From positions 2,232,001 to 2,296,000 of the forward strand of contig NZ_JBHTJI010000001.1 of assembly GCF_042675665.1 (NCBI RefSeq): a DNA stretch of 64,000 nucleotides. Reading direction: 5' to 3'. Positions within the stretch are counted from its first letter, which is position 1. The number at the start of each line of letters is the position of its first letter. Both the position numbers and the translations under genes were made by a program. The stretch comes from Mariniflexile jejuense. GTDB taxonomy: Bacteria; Bacteroidota; Bacteroidia; Flavobacteriales; Flavobacteriaceae. Positions 35,456 to 45,758 of this stretch are shown in pieces. Under the pieces are notes generated by a model, which did no database searches, was not told where the DNA came from, and saw only the letters and a program-made list of their open reading frames with translations.

Positions 35456-36085
35456 TTATTCAAAGAATTGTACTTCACCTGTATTTATATCGTACATAGC
35501 ACCAACAATATCTATTTCGTTTTTATCTTCCATTTCTTTTAATACAGGACTCAGTTTTCTTATGTTTTCAATGGCAATTCTTACATTTTTTTCAGCAACA
35601 CTATCTACAAATTCTGGGTTAGCTGAATTTCTTAAACTTTCATCTGAAGGTTCTAAAACAGCTTCAACTGCTGGTTTTATTTTACCTAACATGGTGGTTA
35701 AATTGCCTAGTTTAGCATCATCACAAGCACCTTTTATGGCGCCACAACTTGTGTGCCCTAATACAACTATTAGTTTAGTACCTGCTAGTTTGCTGGCAAA
35801 TTCCATACTTCCTAATATATCTTCATTTATAAAATTTCCAGCAATGCGTACACTAAAAATATCACCTAAACCTTGGTCGAAAACCAGTTCAGCAGAAACT
35901 CTGGAATCTATACAACTTAAAATGGTAGCAAATGGAAACTGTCCTTCACTGGTATCGTTTACCTGTTCTAGTAAATTACGGTTTGCTTTCAAATTGTTTT
36001 GAAACCTAAGATTTCCTTCTTTTAAATATTGCAATGACTTTTGAGGCGTCATGGTTGCCTGTGTTTCTCTTGTATGTGCTTTCAT
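35456..36085 (-). CDS. Beta-class carbonic anhydrase
   Basis: 209 residues. Zinc ligands and catalytic residues: Cys and Asp-Arg in LSCIDSRVSAEL, then His and Cys in VLGHTSCGAIKGA. It interconverts CO2 and bicarbonate. It lies 69 bp after a SulP transporter on the same strand. SulP-carbonic anhydrase pairing is a known arrangement, suggesting the transporter brings in bicarbonate. No signal peptide is seen, so it is cytosolic. A second, differently related beta carbonic anhydrase is at 50746-51372. Confidence 0.93.
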   Translation of the reverse strand: MKAHTRETQATMTPQKSLQYLKEGNLRFQNNLKANRNLLEQVNDTSEGQFPFATILSCIDSRVSAELVFDQGLGDIFSVRIAGNFINEDILGSMEFASKLAGTKLIVVLGHTSCGAIKGACDDAKLGNLTTMLGKIKPAVEAVLEPSDESLRNSANPEFVDSVAEKNVRIAIENIRKLSPVLKEMEDKNEIDIVGAMYDINTGEVQFFE

Positions 36086-36154
36086 AACAGCTTAATTTAT
36101 TTTTTATAATACTAAAAGTTTATTATTATTTTATCTTAAATAAAGTTTTAGGGT

Positions 36155-37747
36155 TTAACTTAAACTTAATTCAGATTTAGGATTTTCATTAAAAAACTTA
36201 ATAAAACTTGATGGATTTTCAATAACACCACGTTTAGAGACCAACTTAATGTCTATGTTTCTTTCCTTTGCTTTGAATAAAAAATCTTCTAAAATCTCAA
36301 TAACATCATTATCTAAGTATCTAGTATTAATTAAATTAATTTCTAAATGAGTATCTTTTGGCAAACCTTCTAATTCTTTAAGAATAGCCCCTTTATTGAA
36401 AAAAGTCACCTCTTCGGCAAGCGTCATTTTTATTATATGTTTTCCATTACTTTTATCTTCAATATGAAGAAAGTGAGAGTTTTGATAGCTTTTCAATAAT
36501 ATAACTATAATACCAACTAAAAGCCCTAAACTAATACCTACTAACAAATCTGTAAACACAATACCAAGTACAGTTGTAATAAATGGTAACCATTGTTTCC
36601 AACCTAATTGATACATGGTTTTAAAAAGTCCAGGTTTTGCAAGTTTATACCCTACAACTAATAAAATGGCTGCCAAAACAGAAAGTGGAATCATGTTTAG
36701 CAATTTTGGTATTATAATTACCGAAATTAGTAACAAGAAACCATGTATAATAGCTGAAAGTTTTGATTGTCCACCAGATTGGATATTGGCCGAACTTCTA
36801 ACAATTACTTGTGTTATAGGCAATCCACCAATTAAACCAGACACAATATTTCCTGTACCTTGAGCCAATAACTCTCTATTTGTAGGTGTTACGTTTTTGT
36901 GTGGATCTAGTTTATCGGTTGCTTCAACACATAATAATGTTTCTAAACTTGCTACCAAAGCTATTGTAAAAGCTACTACCCATACTTCGGTATTAGTAAT
37001 AGCAGCAAAATTAGGAAAACTAAATTGATTGAAAAACGATGTAGCATCTTCAGGTATAGGTACACTTACTAAATGTTTTTGTAAAATAGCAAGACCTTCA
37101 TTTCCACTAGTAACAAAAACATAAATAATACCAATAACAACAGCAACCAAAGGTCCCTGAATAACTTGAAAAAACTTTGCTTTTTTTGATAATATTTTAT
37201 CCCAAAAAAGAATAATTGCTAAACCAATTAACCCAATTAGCATGGAACCTAAAGTAATATTACCAAATATATTGATGATAGCAGAAAACGTATTCTCTCC
37301 TGATGCTTCAAAAAAACTATCGGCACCTTCAGCTTCATTGTCATAACCAAAAAAATGTGGAATTTGTTTTAGTATAATAATAATACCAATACCAGTAAGC
37401 ATTCCTTTAATTACTGATGATGGGAAATAATACCCAATTACACCAGCTTTAAGTATTCCAAATACTATTTGAATAATACCTGCTATAACAACAGCTACCA
37501 AAAAATTTTGGTAACCACCTAAAGTCCCAATAGCTGTTAATACAATGGCTGCTAAACCAGCAGCTGGACCACTAACTCCTACTTTAGAGCCGCTTAAACC
37601 ACCAACTACAACGCCACCAATAATACCAGCAATAACGCCTGAAAATAATGGTGCTCCACTGGCAAGAGCAATTCCTAAGCATAATGGTAAGGCTACAAAA
37701 AACACAACGATACTTGCAGGCAAGTCGCTTTTAAAACTTTTAAACAT
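36155..37747 (-). CDS. SulP family anion transporter with STAS domain (probable bicarbonate transporter)
   Basis: 530 residues. About 10-14 hydrophobic segments span residues 10-430, including PAGLAAIVLTAIG and the SulP signature area TNRELLAQGTGNIVSGLIGGLP. A cytoplasmic STAS domain follows (about 435-525, LEINLINTRYLDNDVIEILEDF). SulP proteins carry sulfate, bicarbonate or other anions. The carbonic anhydrase gene directly downstream favours bicarbonate. The upstream region has the sequence AACCCTTTTAAAAAAAGGTTA (37803-37823), a partial inverted repeat. Confidence 0.9.
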   Translation of the reverse strand: MFKSFKSDLPASIVVFFVALPLCLGIALASGAPLFSGVIAGIIGGVVVGGLSGSKVGVSGPAAGLAAIVLTAIGTLGGYQNFLVAVVIAGIIQIVFGILKAGVIGYYFPSSVIKGMLTGIGIIIILKQIPHFFGYDNEAEGADSFFEASGENTFSAIINIFGNITLGSMLIGLIGLAIILFWDKILSKKAKFFQVIQGPLVAVVIGIIYVFVTSGNEGLAILQKHLVSVPIPEDATSFFNQFSFPNFAAITNTEVWVVAFTIALVASLETLLCVEATDKLDPHKNVTPTNRELLAQGTGNIVSGLIGGLPITQVIVRSSANIQSGGQSKLSAIIHGFLLLISVIIIPKLLNMIPLSVLAAILLVVGYKLAKPGLFKTMYQLGWKQWLPFITTVLGIVFTDLLVGISLGLLVGIIVILLKSYQNSHFLHIEDKSNGKHIIKMTLAEEVTFFNKGAILKELEGLPKDTHLEINLINTRYLDNDVIEILEDFLFKAKERNIDIKLVSKRGVIENPSSFIKFFNENPKSELSLS

Positions 37748-37835
37748 ATTATAAATATTTTTTCCTTTAGGTTATAAAAACCAAAGGTGTTAAACTTGAT
37801 AATAACCCTTTTAAAAAAAGGTTACAAAATTAAAA

Positions 37836-38132
37836 TTATAATATGACGTACTCAGGAGGCGGTGAAATTAAATTAAGGTGAGGTTTAGGATAACTCTTAA
37901 ACCTATAATTAAAAATTTGGTTATTTTTTAATGTAAAATGTATAGCAAACTCAGAGGAAACCAAAGAAAATGGTGATACCACATTTTTTATTTTACCCGT
38001 TTCTTCTTCTTCTGTAATTGAATAAAAAATAGAAGTATCAACAGAATCATCTAAAACAACAATTATTGTGGGTGCTGTTATAAGTGCAGTAAATAATATT
38101 GTAAAGAAAAATGCTGTTATTCTTTTATTCAT
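37836..38132 (-). CDS. Small exported or membrane-anchored protein, unknown
   Basis: 98 residues. An N-terminal hydrophobic segment (ITAFFFTILFTALITAPTIIVVL) is followed by an acidic stretch (EEEETGKIKNV) and a tail ending HLNLISPPPEYVIL. I do not recognise a family. It lies 89 bp upstream of the SulP gene on the same strand and could be part of the bicarbonate unit. Start is ATG 38132. Confidence 0.6.
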   Translation of the reverse strand: MNKRITAFFFTILFTALITAPTIIVVLDDSVDTSIFYSITEEEETGKIKNVVSPFSLVSSEFAIHFTLKNNQIFNYRFKSYPKPHLNLISPPPEYVIL

Positions 38133-38214
38133 TTATAAAGTTTAAAAACCAAATATAAGCTTTTAGCTTAATTAATCCTGTTAAATAAAATTTAAATCCC
38201 CTTGAAAAAATACA

Positions 38215-38256
38215 AAAAAACTCCTTAGTAAGTTTACAATAAGGAGTTTTTTTTAA
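38215..38256. terminator. Terminator after gltD
   Basis: AAAAAACTCCTTA pairs with TAAGGAGTTTTTT over 13 bp with a 12-nt loop. It ends the leftward gltB-gltD transcript a few bases after the stop codon. Confidence 0.8.
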
Positions 38257-38260
38257 TTAT

Positions 38261-39724
38261 TTATAAAGCAACTAAATCGCCCGCTTGATTTTTAGTTGGC
38301 AGATCAGATTTACCCATTAAATAAATATCTACTTGACGTGCTGCTTCACGACCTTCCGAAATTGCCCAAACAATTAATGATTGTCCGCGACGCATATCAC
38401 CAGCTGTAAATATGTTAGGTATATTTGTTTGATATTTACCGTATTCAGCTTTATAGTTAGAACGGGCATCTTTATCGATACCTAATTGGTCTGCTATAGT
38501 GCTTTCTGGTCCTGTAAAACCTAAAGCAAGTAATGCTAAATCGCAAGGCCATGTTTTTTCAGTGCCAGCAACCTCTATTAATTGTGGTCGTTCACCTGGA
38601 ATCATTTTCCATTCTACATTAACCGTTTTTAAAGCGATTAATTTACCTTTAGCATCTTTTACAAACTCTTTGGTATTAATTAACCAGTTTCTTTCAACAC
38701 CTTCTTCATGCGATGATGATGTTTTTAACTGTAGTGGCCAAAAAGGCCAAGGTGTAGTTGGTGAACGATGTCCTGGTGGTTTTGGCATAATTTCAAAATT
38801 AACTACCGATTTCGCTCCTTGGCGATTTGATGTTCCAACACAATCTGAACCTGTATCTCCTCCACCAATAACAATAACATGCTTATCAGTGGCTAATACT
38901 TGATTTTCAACTTTTTTACCAAAAACTACTTTTGTTTGTTGTGTTAAGAAATCCATGGCTTGAACAACGCCATCGGCATCTGCTCCTGGTGTTGGTAAGC
39001 CGCGTCTTTCTGTAGCGCCACCACATAGTACAACACCATCAAAATCTTTTAATTGATTAGCATCATAGTTTACACCTACATTTACATTGGTTTTAAACGT
39101 AATTCCTTCAGCTTCTAAAATGGCAATTCTTCGGTCTATAATACCTTTTTCCATTTTGAAATTTGGAATACCATAACGTAACAACCCTCCAACTTCATCA
39201 TCTCTTTCAAAAACAGTTACTGTATGACCAGCTCTGTTTAATTGTTGTGCTGCAGCTAATCCTGCAGGTCCTGAACCTACAATTGCAACGGTTTTTCCTG
39301 TTCTAGTTTTTGGTGGTTGTGGTTTTATCCAACCTTCTTTAAAAGCACGTTCTACAATATTTTTTTCAATATTTTCAATAGAAACTGGATCTTCTATAAT
39401 ACCTAATACACACGATTTTTCGCAAGGCGCAGGACATAAACGACCTGTAAACTCTGGAAAATTGTTAGTTGAGTGTAACAACCAAGAAGCTTTTTGCCAT
39501 TCCCCTTGGTGTACCATATGGTTAAAATCGGGTATTAAATTACCCAGTGGGCAACCACTATGGCAAAAAGGAATACCACAATCCATACAACGAGAACCTT
39601 GTTTTGTTAATTCGGCTTCACTTAATGGAATGGTAAATTCATTATAATGTTTTACACGCTCAGCTACTGGCGTATTACTTTCATCTTGTCTTTCAAATTC
39701 TTTAAATCCTGTTACTTTTCCCAT
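38261..39724 (-). CDS. gltD: Glutamate synthase small subunit
   Basis: 487 residues. The N-terminal Cys clusters for two [4Fe-4S] centres are SRCMDCGIPFCHSGCPLGN and RLCPAPCEKSCVLG. The FAD site is VAIVGSGPAGLAAAQQL, the NADPH site VIVIGGGDTGSDCVG, and the C-terminal FAD motif is FTAGDMRRGQSL. It passes electrons from NAD(P)H to the large subunit. It starts 5 bp after the gltB stop, so the two are translationally linked. Confidence 0.96.
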   Translation of the reverse strand: MGKVTGFKEFERQDESNTPVAERVKHYNEFTIPLSEAELTKQGSRCMDCGIPFCHSGCPLGNLIPDFNHMVHQGEWQKASWLLHSTNNFPEFTGRLCPAPCEKSCVLGIIEDPVSIENIEKNIVERAFKEGWIKPQPPKTRTGKTVAIVGSGPAGLAAAQQLNRAGHTVTVFERDDEVGGLLRYGIPNFKMEKGIIDRRIAILEAEGITFKTNVNVGVNYDANQLKDFDGVVLCGGATERRGLPTPGADADGVVQAMDFLTQQTKVVFGKKVENQVLATDKHVIVIGGGDTGSDCVGTSNRQGAKSVVNFEIMPKPPGHRSPTTPWPFWPLQLKTSSSHEEGVERNWLINTKEFVKDAKGKLIALKTVNVEWKMIPGERPQLIEVAGTEKTWPCDLALLALGFTGPESTIADQLGIDKDARSNYKAEYGKYQTNIPNIFTAGDMRRGQSLIVWAISEGREAARQVDIYLMGKSDLPTKNQAGDLVAL

Positions 39725-39729
39725 GACAA

Positions 39730-42700
39730 TTATGCTGTTGTTAATTCTTCTACCATTTGTTCTTCTGTCTCTAAACGTATTAAAGCTCGTTTATATTCGG
39801 TAGGCATTACTTTTACGAAATTTTTCACGCTAGTTTCCCAATCGGCTAATAATTCTTTACCTCGGTTACTGTTAGTGTATCTTACATGGTTTTCAATTAA
39901 AGCTTTTAAATCTTCTGCATCTGAATTCAAAACTTCTTCAAATTCTATAGTACCTGTATTACATAATCCGTTAGTAAATTTATTTTCAGGATCGTAAACA
40001 TAAGCAATACCACCACTCATACCTGCAGCAAAGTTTCTTCCTGTTTTACCAAGCACGACTACTTTTCCGCCTGTCATATACTCACAACCATGATCACCAA
40101 CACCTTCAACAACAGTAATAGCTCCTGAATTTCGAACTGCAAAACGCTCGCCTGCAATACCGTTAATATAAGCTTCACCTTGAATAGCACCAAATAAACA
40201 AACGTTACCAACAATGATATTGTTTTCTGCAATAAATGTGGCTTTAGCAGGTTTTTTTACTATTAATTTAGCGCCTGATAAACCTTTACCTAAATAATCG
40301 TTCGTATTTCCTTCAAGTGTAAATGTTAGTCCGTTTGCTCCAAAAGCTCCGAAACTTTGACCCGCTGATCCTGTAAAATTGATGTTTAGCGTATCTTCTG
40401 GTAAACCAAGATGACCGTATATTTTAGAAATTTCGTTACTTACTATGGCACCAACTGTTCTATCGGTATTATGTATTGGGTAAGCCAACGTCATTTTTTC
40501 TTTTCTATATAATGCTCTGTGCGAATCTTTTAATATTTGAAAATCAAGAACATCGTTTAAGTTGTGGTCTTGTTTTTCAGTATTTCTAACAGGCATTGTT
40601 TTATAAGCTTCTGGACGGTGTAAAATTGCCGATAAATCTAAGCCTTTAGCTTTATAATGCTTAATAGCTTTGTTAGCGTTAATTTTATGTGTTTGACCAA
40701 CCATTTCAGCCAGTGTTCTAAACCCTAATTGCGCCATAATACCTCTTAATTCTTCAGCAATGTAGTAGAAGAAGTTAATAACGTGTTCTGGTGTACCTTT
40801 AAAGTTTTTACGTAATTCTTTATCTTGGGTTGCGATACCAACAGGACATGTGTTTAAGTGACACTTACGCATCATGATACATCCTGAAGCTACTAAAGGT
40901 GCGGTTGCAAAACCAAATTCTTCAGCACCTAACAATGCAGCAATAGCAACATCACGACCTGTTTTTAATTGACCATCACATTCTACAACAATTCTACTTC
41001 TTAGGTTGTTTAAAACCAGTGTTTGTTGAGCTTCGGCTAAACCAAGTTCCCAAGGTAAACCAGCATGTTTTAATGATGTTAATGGCGATGCGCCTGTACC
41101 ACCATCATAACCAGCAATTAATACTACATCGGCTTTGGCTTTTGCTACACCAGCAGCAATGGTACCAACACCAACTTCAGATACTAATTTAACATTGATT
41201 CTAGCTTCGCGATTTGCATTTTTTAAGTCGAAAATTAATTGTGCTAAATCTTCAATAGAATAAATATCGTGATGTGGTGGCGGTGAAATCAACCCAACAA
41301 ACGGTGTTGAATTTCTTGCCGCAGCAATCCAAGGTAATACTTTTTCGCCAGGTAATTGGCCACCTTCACCAGGTTTAGCTCCTTGAGCCATTTTAATTTG
41401 AATTTCCTTAGCATTGGTTAAGTAATGTGATGTTACACCAAAACGACCCGAAGCAACTTGCTTGATAGCTGAATTTCTGCTATCGCCATTTAAATCTGGA
41501 TGAAAACGTTTTCTATCTTCTCCACCTTCACCAGAATTTGATTTACCACCAATACGGTTCATGGCAATAGCTAAGTTTTCGTGGGCTTCTCTTGAAATTG
41601 ACCCATAAGACATGGCACCTGTTTTGAAACGCTTTACAATTTCTGTCCAAGGTTCTACTTCATCTAACGGAATTGGATCTAGTTTATCAAATTCAAACAA
41701 ACCACGAATGGTCATTAAGTTTTCAGACTGCTCGTTTATGGCTTTTGCATAAACATCATAACTTGCTTGATCACTTAGCCTAACCGCTTGTTGTAATTTT
41801 GAAATGGTTGTTGGGTTAAACATATGGCGTTCACCGTTACGTCTCCATCTGTAATCGCCTCCAATATTTAAACCTAAACGTTTGTCTATCAAATTATCTG
41901 GATAGGCGTATTTATAGCGTTCTGTAATTTCTTTTTCAATTTCATACAAGCCAATACCTTCTATTCTTGAAGCGGTATAGGGGAAGTATTTTTCAACAAA
42001 TTGTGAATTGAAACCAACTATTTCAAAAATTTGAGAACCTCTGTACGAATGAAGCGTAGAGATTCCAATTTTATTCATAACTTTTAAAATGCCTGAACCA
42101 ATAGCTTTATTGAAGTTATTAACAGCTTTATCTTCATCCATTCCTGTAATAAAGCCTTCTTTTACTTGCGATCTAATAATTTCATTTACCATATATGGGT
42201 TAATAGCACTTGCGCCATAGCCAAATAAGGTTGCAAAATGATGTGGCTCACGTGGTTCTGCAGATTCGATAATGATATCGAAATAAGAACGTTTACGTAA
42301 ACGATTCATTTGATGATTTACATAAGAACAGGCTAATAATGCTGGTATTGGTGCAAAATCTTTATTCACACCTCTATCTGATAAGATAATGATGTTTACA
42401 CCTCTATCAATAGCTTTTGAAACTTGAGTTATAATGTCTTCTAAGGCATCTTCTAAACCATTAAGCCCTTGTGCTTTTGTATATAAAATATGTATAGTTT
42501 CTGCTTTAAAGCTTTCTATATTTATTGTTCTAATTTTTTCTAAATCGGCATTAGAAATTACAGGATTTTGTATTCTTAGCTTTCTACATTGTCTTTCAGT
42601 AATACTAAAAATATTTCTGTCTTTTCCTAAGTTTAAGGCGATATCAGTAACAATTTCTTCACGAATACCATCTAAAGGTGGGTTGGTAACTTGCGCGAAT

Positions 42701-44244
42701 AATTGTTTAAAATAGTTTGAAATTAATTGAGGTCTATCCGATAATACTGCTAATGGTGTATCAGTTCCCATAGAACCTAAAGCTTCTTTACCGGAAACAG
42801 CCATTGGCGTAATAACATCTTGAATATCTTCAAACGTATAATTAAATAAACGTTGACGAGTTTTGATATCAATCGTTTCTATTGGGCATGTTTCATTAGT
42901 ATAAGGCACGTCTTTTAAGTGTAAACGTGTTTTGCTTAACCATTCTTTATATGGGCGTTCTAAAACAATTTTACTCTTAATTTCTTCATCTTCAATAATG
43001 CGACCTTTATTCATATCAACCAAGAACATTTTTCCTGGTTCTAATCTTCCGTGTTTTTCAACATCTTCTGGAGCAATATCAACCACGCCTATTTCAGAAG
43101 ACATGATTAATTTACCACTTTTTGTAACCGTATATCTGGAAGGTCTTAAACCGTTTCTATCCAATAGTGCACCAACATAATCACCGTCTGTAAAAGGAAC
43201 TGACGCAGGACCATCCCATGGTTCCATAATACATGCATTGTATTCGTAAAAAGCTTTACGTTCTTCAGACATGGTTTTATGCTTTTCCCATGCTTCAGGA
43301 ATCATCATCATCATAATTTCTGGTAGTGATCTATCAGTATGAGTTAATAGCTCTACAACCATATCCATTGATGCAGAATCTGATTTTCCTGGTAATATAA
43401 TTGGGAATAATTTTTCTATTTGTGGCCCGAAAACATCACTTTTCATGATTTCTTCACGCACACGCATTCTACTTACGTTACCACGAAGCGTATTAATTTC
43501 CCCATTTTGACACATATATCTAAATGGTTGCGCCAACTCCCATGTTGGCATGGTGTTCGTAGAAAAACGTTGGTGTACTAATGCTAAACGCGTTACTAAA
43601 TCTGGTTGTTGTAAATCGGTATAATATGGTCCAATATCTTCAGGCATTATAATACCTTTATATATAAGGGTTGTAGTTGATAAACTTGGCACATAAAAAT
43701 AACTACTTTCAGAAATTTTAGATTCTCTAATAGTATGTTCGGTAATTTTTCTTGCAGCGTATAATTTAGCTTTGAAAGTAGCTTCAGTAATCTCGCTAGT
43801 TTTACCAATAAACAATTGTTCGATAGTAGGCTCTGAAGCTAATGCTATTGCACCCAATTGTGTAGAGTCTACAGGCACTTTTCGCCATCCTAAAACGGAA
43901 AGTCCTTGTCCTTTTATTTCTTTTTCAAACGTATCTTTACAGTATTGGTATTGATTAGGTACTTTGGGTAAAAATACCATACCTACAGCATATTCGCGTT
44001 GTGTAGGTATATCAAAACTACATACGCGTTTAAAATAATCGTGAGGAATATCAATTAACAAACCAGCACCATCGCCAGTTTTTCCATCTGCACTTACACC
44101 ACCACGGTGTTCTAACTTTACCAGAATTTCTAAAGCATCATGAATGATTTGATTTGTTTTCTCTCCTTTAAGATTACAAATAAAACCAGCACCACAATTT
44201 TCGTGTTCAAATTCAGGCAAATACATTCCTTGTTTCTTCAGCAT
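39730..44244 (-). CDS. gltB: Glutamate synthase large subunit
   Basis: About 1504 residues from ATG 44244 (MLKKQGMYLPEF). A TTG three codons upstream is not needed. After a short propeptide comes the N-terminal nucleophile Cys in HENCGAGFICNLKG (glutaminase domain, to about 420). The central domain, the FMN/2-oxoglutarate domain (KPGEGGQLPGEKV, IAGYDGGTGASPL) and the 3Fe-4S cluster (CIMMRKCHLNTCPVGIA) follow, then the C-terminal GXGXG helix domain. It makes glutamate from glutamine and 2-oxoglutarate, the GOGAT half of ammonia assimilation. Divergent from the porin-amt-glnK cluster across 464 bp. Confidence 0.96.
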   Translation of the reverse strand: MLKKQGMYLPEFEHENCGAGFICNLKGEKTNQIIHDALEILVKLEHRGGVSADGKTGDGAGLLIDIPHDYFKRVCSFDIPTQREYAVGMVFLPKVPNQYQYCKDTFEKEIKGQGLSVLGWRKVPVDSTQLGAIALASEPTIEQLFIGKTSEITEATFKAKLYAARKITEHTIRESKISESSYFYVPSLSTTTLIYKGIIMPEDIGPYYTDLQQPDLVTRLALVHQRFSTNTMPTWELAQPFRYMCQNGEINTLRGNVSRMRVREEIMKSDVFGPQIEKLFPIILPGKSDSASMDMVVELLTHTDRSLPEIMMMMIPEAWEKHKTMSEERKAFYEYNACIMEPWDGPASVPFTDGDYVGALLDRNGLRPSRYTVTKSGKLIMSSEIGVVDIAPEDVEKHGRLEPGKMFLVDMNKGRIIEDEEIKSKIVLERPYKEWLSKTRLHLKDVPYTNETCPIETIDIKTRQRLFNYTFEDIQDVITPMAVSGKEALGSMGTDTPLAVLSDRPQLISNYFKQLFAQVTNPPLDGIREEIVTDIALNLGKDRNIFSITERQCRKLRIQNPVISNADLEKIRTINIESFKAETIHILYTKAQGLNGLEDALEDIITQVSKAIDRGVNIIILSDRGVNKDFAPIPALLACSYVNHQMNRLRKRSYFDIIIESAEPREPHHFATLFGYGASAINPYMVNEIIRSQVKEGFITGMDEDKAVNNFNKAIGSGILKVMNKIGISTLHSYRGSQIFEIVGFNSQFVEKYFPYTASRIEGIGLYEIEKEITERYKYAYPDNLIDKRLGLNIGGDYRWRRNGERHMFNPTTISKLQQAVRLSDQASYDVYAKAINEQSENLMTIRGLFEFDKLDPIPLDEVEPWTEIVKRFKTGAMSYGSISREAHENLAIAMNRIGGKSNSGEGGEDRKRFHPDLNGDSRNSAIKQVASGRFGVTSHYLTNAKEIQIKMAQGAKPGEGGQLPGEKVLPWIAAARNSTPFVGLISPPPHHDIYSIEDLAQLIFDLKNANREARINVKLVSEVGVGTIAAGVAKAKADVVLIAGYDGGTGASPLTSLKHAGLPWELGLAEAQQTLVLNNLRSRIVVECDGQLKTGRDVAIAALLGAEEFGFATAPLVASGCIMMRKCHLNTCPVGIATQDKELRKNFKGTPEHVINFFYYIAEELRGIMAQLGFRTLAEMVGQTHKINANKAIKHYKAKGLDLSAILHRPEAYKTMPVRNTEKQDHNLNDVLDFQILKDSHRALYRKEKMTLAYPIHNTDRTVGAIVSNEISKIYGHLGLPEDTLNINFTGSAGQSFGAFGANGLTFTLEGNTNDYLGKGLSGAKLIVKKPAKATFIAENNIIVGNVCLFGAIQGEAYINGIAGERFAVRNSGAITVVEGVGDHGCEYMTGGKVVVLGKTGRNFAAGMSGGIAYVYDPENKFTNGLCNTGTIEFEEVLNSDAEDLKALIENHVRYTNSNRGKELLADWETSVKNFVKVMPTEYKRALIRLETEEQMVEELTTA

Positions 44245-44708
44245 AATCAACAAATATTGGTTTAAAACTTGAGTTGAAACGCTAAGATATGACCTAGTTT
44301 TTGAATAACAATAAGGGCTTATATATTATTTCGATTTTAGAAAGGAAGTCGAGTTAAAAATAATTATATATCAATAATAAAGTGTTTTTTTAATAAATAC
44401 TCAACACCTATTAATTAAGAATAAATACAAATAAGTGAATTAATGCTAAAATTTATTCAATTAAATAAGAATAAAATCATAAAAAAATTAAAAATACTAA
44501 CAATAATTCAATTCTGCTATTTGTTAAAAAAACAAAAAAATATAATTTTTTAAACAACACCCTTTAAAAAATAGGGTTAAAAATGAAATATTCATAAAAA
44601 TTTAAATGTAACCCCTGCTTTTTATGGGGTTTAAAAATTTTAATCTAGTTTTGAAGCATTCTTAAGGAACATAACCAATAAAAATTAATAACTTAAAATT
44701 TAAACATT
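44245..44708. promoter_or_regulatory. 464-bp divergent control region between gltB and the porin gene
   Basis: Very AT-rich, no gene. On the rightward side TAGTTTTG (44646-44653) matches TAnnTTTG. An inverted repeat AACCCC-N10-GGGGTT (44610-44631) lies just upstream, over the expected -33 region. A second, ACCCT-N9-AGGGT, is at 44559-44577. Two similar inverted repeats at this place suggest operators for a nitrogen-responsive regulator. No equally good leftward promoter for gltB was found. Confidence 0.5.
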
Positions 44709-45728
44709 ATGAAAAAACTAATAACTCTTTCAATGCTTTTAATGGCTACGGCACTATTTGCGCAAGAAGAAACTACAGAAACTCCTAAATTTTCTTTGAG
44801 TGGTAGTATTGATGCTTATTATAGAGCTAATTTAAACGCTCCAAATAATGAAGGAACATTAACTCAATCACCTGGAACTTCTTTTGCTAATCTACCTGGA
44901 TTTGCATTAGGTATGGCAAACGTAATTGCTTCTTACGAAGGTGAAAAAGTTGGTTTTGTAGCCGATTTAGTTTTTGGACCAAGAGGTACTGATGCGATAT
45001 TTAACTCACCAATGTACTCTAATACTGGTGATATTGTAAACCAATTGTATGCTTACTGGAATGTTAGTGAATCTGTTAAATTAACCATGGGTAACTTTAA
45101 TACCTTTTTAGGGTACGAAGTAATTTCTCCAACTGCTAACTTTAACTATAGTACCTCATATTTATTTACAAATGGTCCATTCAGCCATACAGGTTTAAAA
45201 GCAGATTTTACACTATCTGATGATTTTAGCTTAATGGTTGGTGTAATGAATGGGACTGATTTAACTGAGTTTAATCCTAATGGAAGTTATGCTTTTGGAG
45301 CTCAATTAGGCTATTCAGGACAATTTCTTAATTTCTTATACGACGACGCAGGTCTAGGCTTTGAAGTTGATTATACTGGAGGTTTCGATTTATCTGACTC
45401 TTTCTTCTTAGGTATTAATGGAGCATACCAAACTAAAGATGATGCTGGTTTTTACGGTGTTGCTCTTTACCCTCAACTGGCTGCATCAGATGCTTTCTCT
45501 GTTGGGTTAAGAGGTGAACTTTTTGGTTACCATGAAAAAGATGTTGACGATATTCCAAGCGTACTAGGTTTAACATTAACAGGAAGTTATGCAATAGACA
45601 ACTTAACTATTAAACCTGAGATAAGATTAGACTCTTGGAATAAAGACTATGAGCCATTCTTTAACAACGATGGTGATTCAGTGAAAAGCTTAGGTTCTTT
45701 TGTACTAGCTGCTATCTATTCTTTCTAA
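44709..45728 (+). CDS. Outer-membrane beta-barrel porin linked to ammonium transport genes
   Basis: 339 residues: signal peptide ending ATALFAQ, then about 16 alternating amphipathic strands ending SFVLAAIYSF (terminal aromatic), the pattern of OmpL-like/porin-2 family barrels. It is the first gene of the rightward unit that continues with three amt and two glnK genes, and it faces gltBD. Position suggests it admits ammonium or small nitrogen compounds through the outer membrane, perhaps under nitrogen control. Specificity is inference. A perfect 13-bp hairpin separates it from amt. Confidence 0.82.
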   Translation: MKKLITLSMLLMATALFAQEETTETPKFSLSGSIDAYYRANLNAPNNEGTLTQSPGTSFANLPGFALGMANVIASYEGEKVGFVADLVFGPRGTDAIFNSPMYSNTGDIVNQLYAYWNVSESVKLTMGNFNTFLGYEVISPTANFNYSTSYLFTNGPFSHTGLKADFTLSDDFSLMVGVMNGTDLTEFNPNGSYAFGAQLGYSGQFLNFLYDDAGLGFEVDYTGGFDLSDSFFLGINGAYQTKDDAGFYGVALYPQLAASDAFSVGLRGELFGYHEKDVDDIPSVLGLTLTGSYAIDNLTIKPEIRLDSWNKDYEPFFNNDGDSVKSLGSFVLAAIYSF

Positions 45729-45758
45729 GAATGAAATAAACACAACTTATATTAAAAC

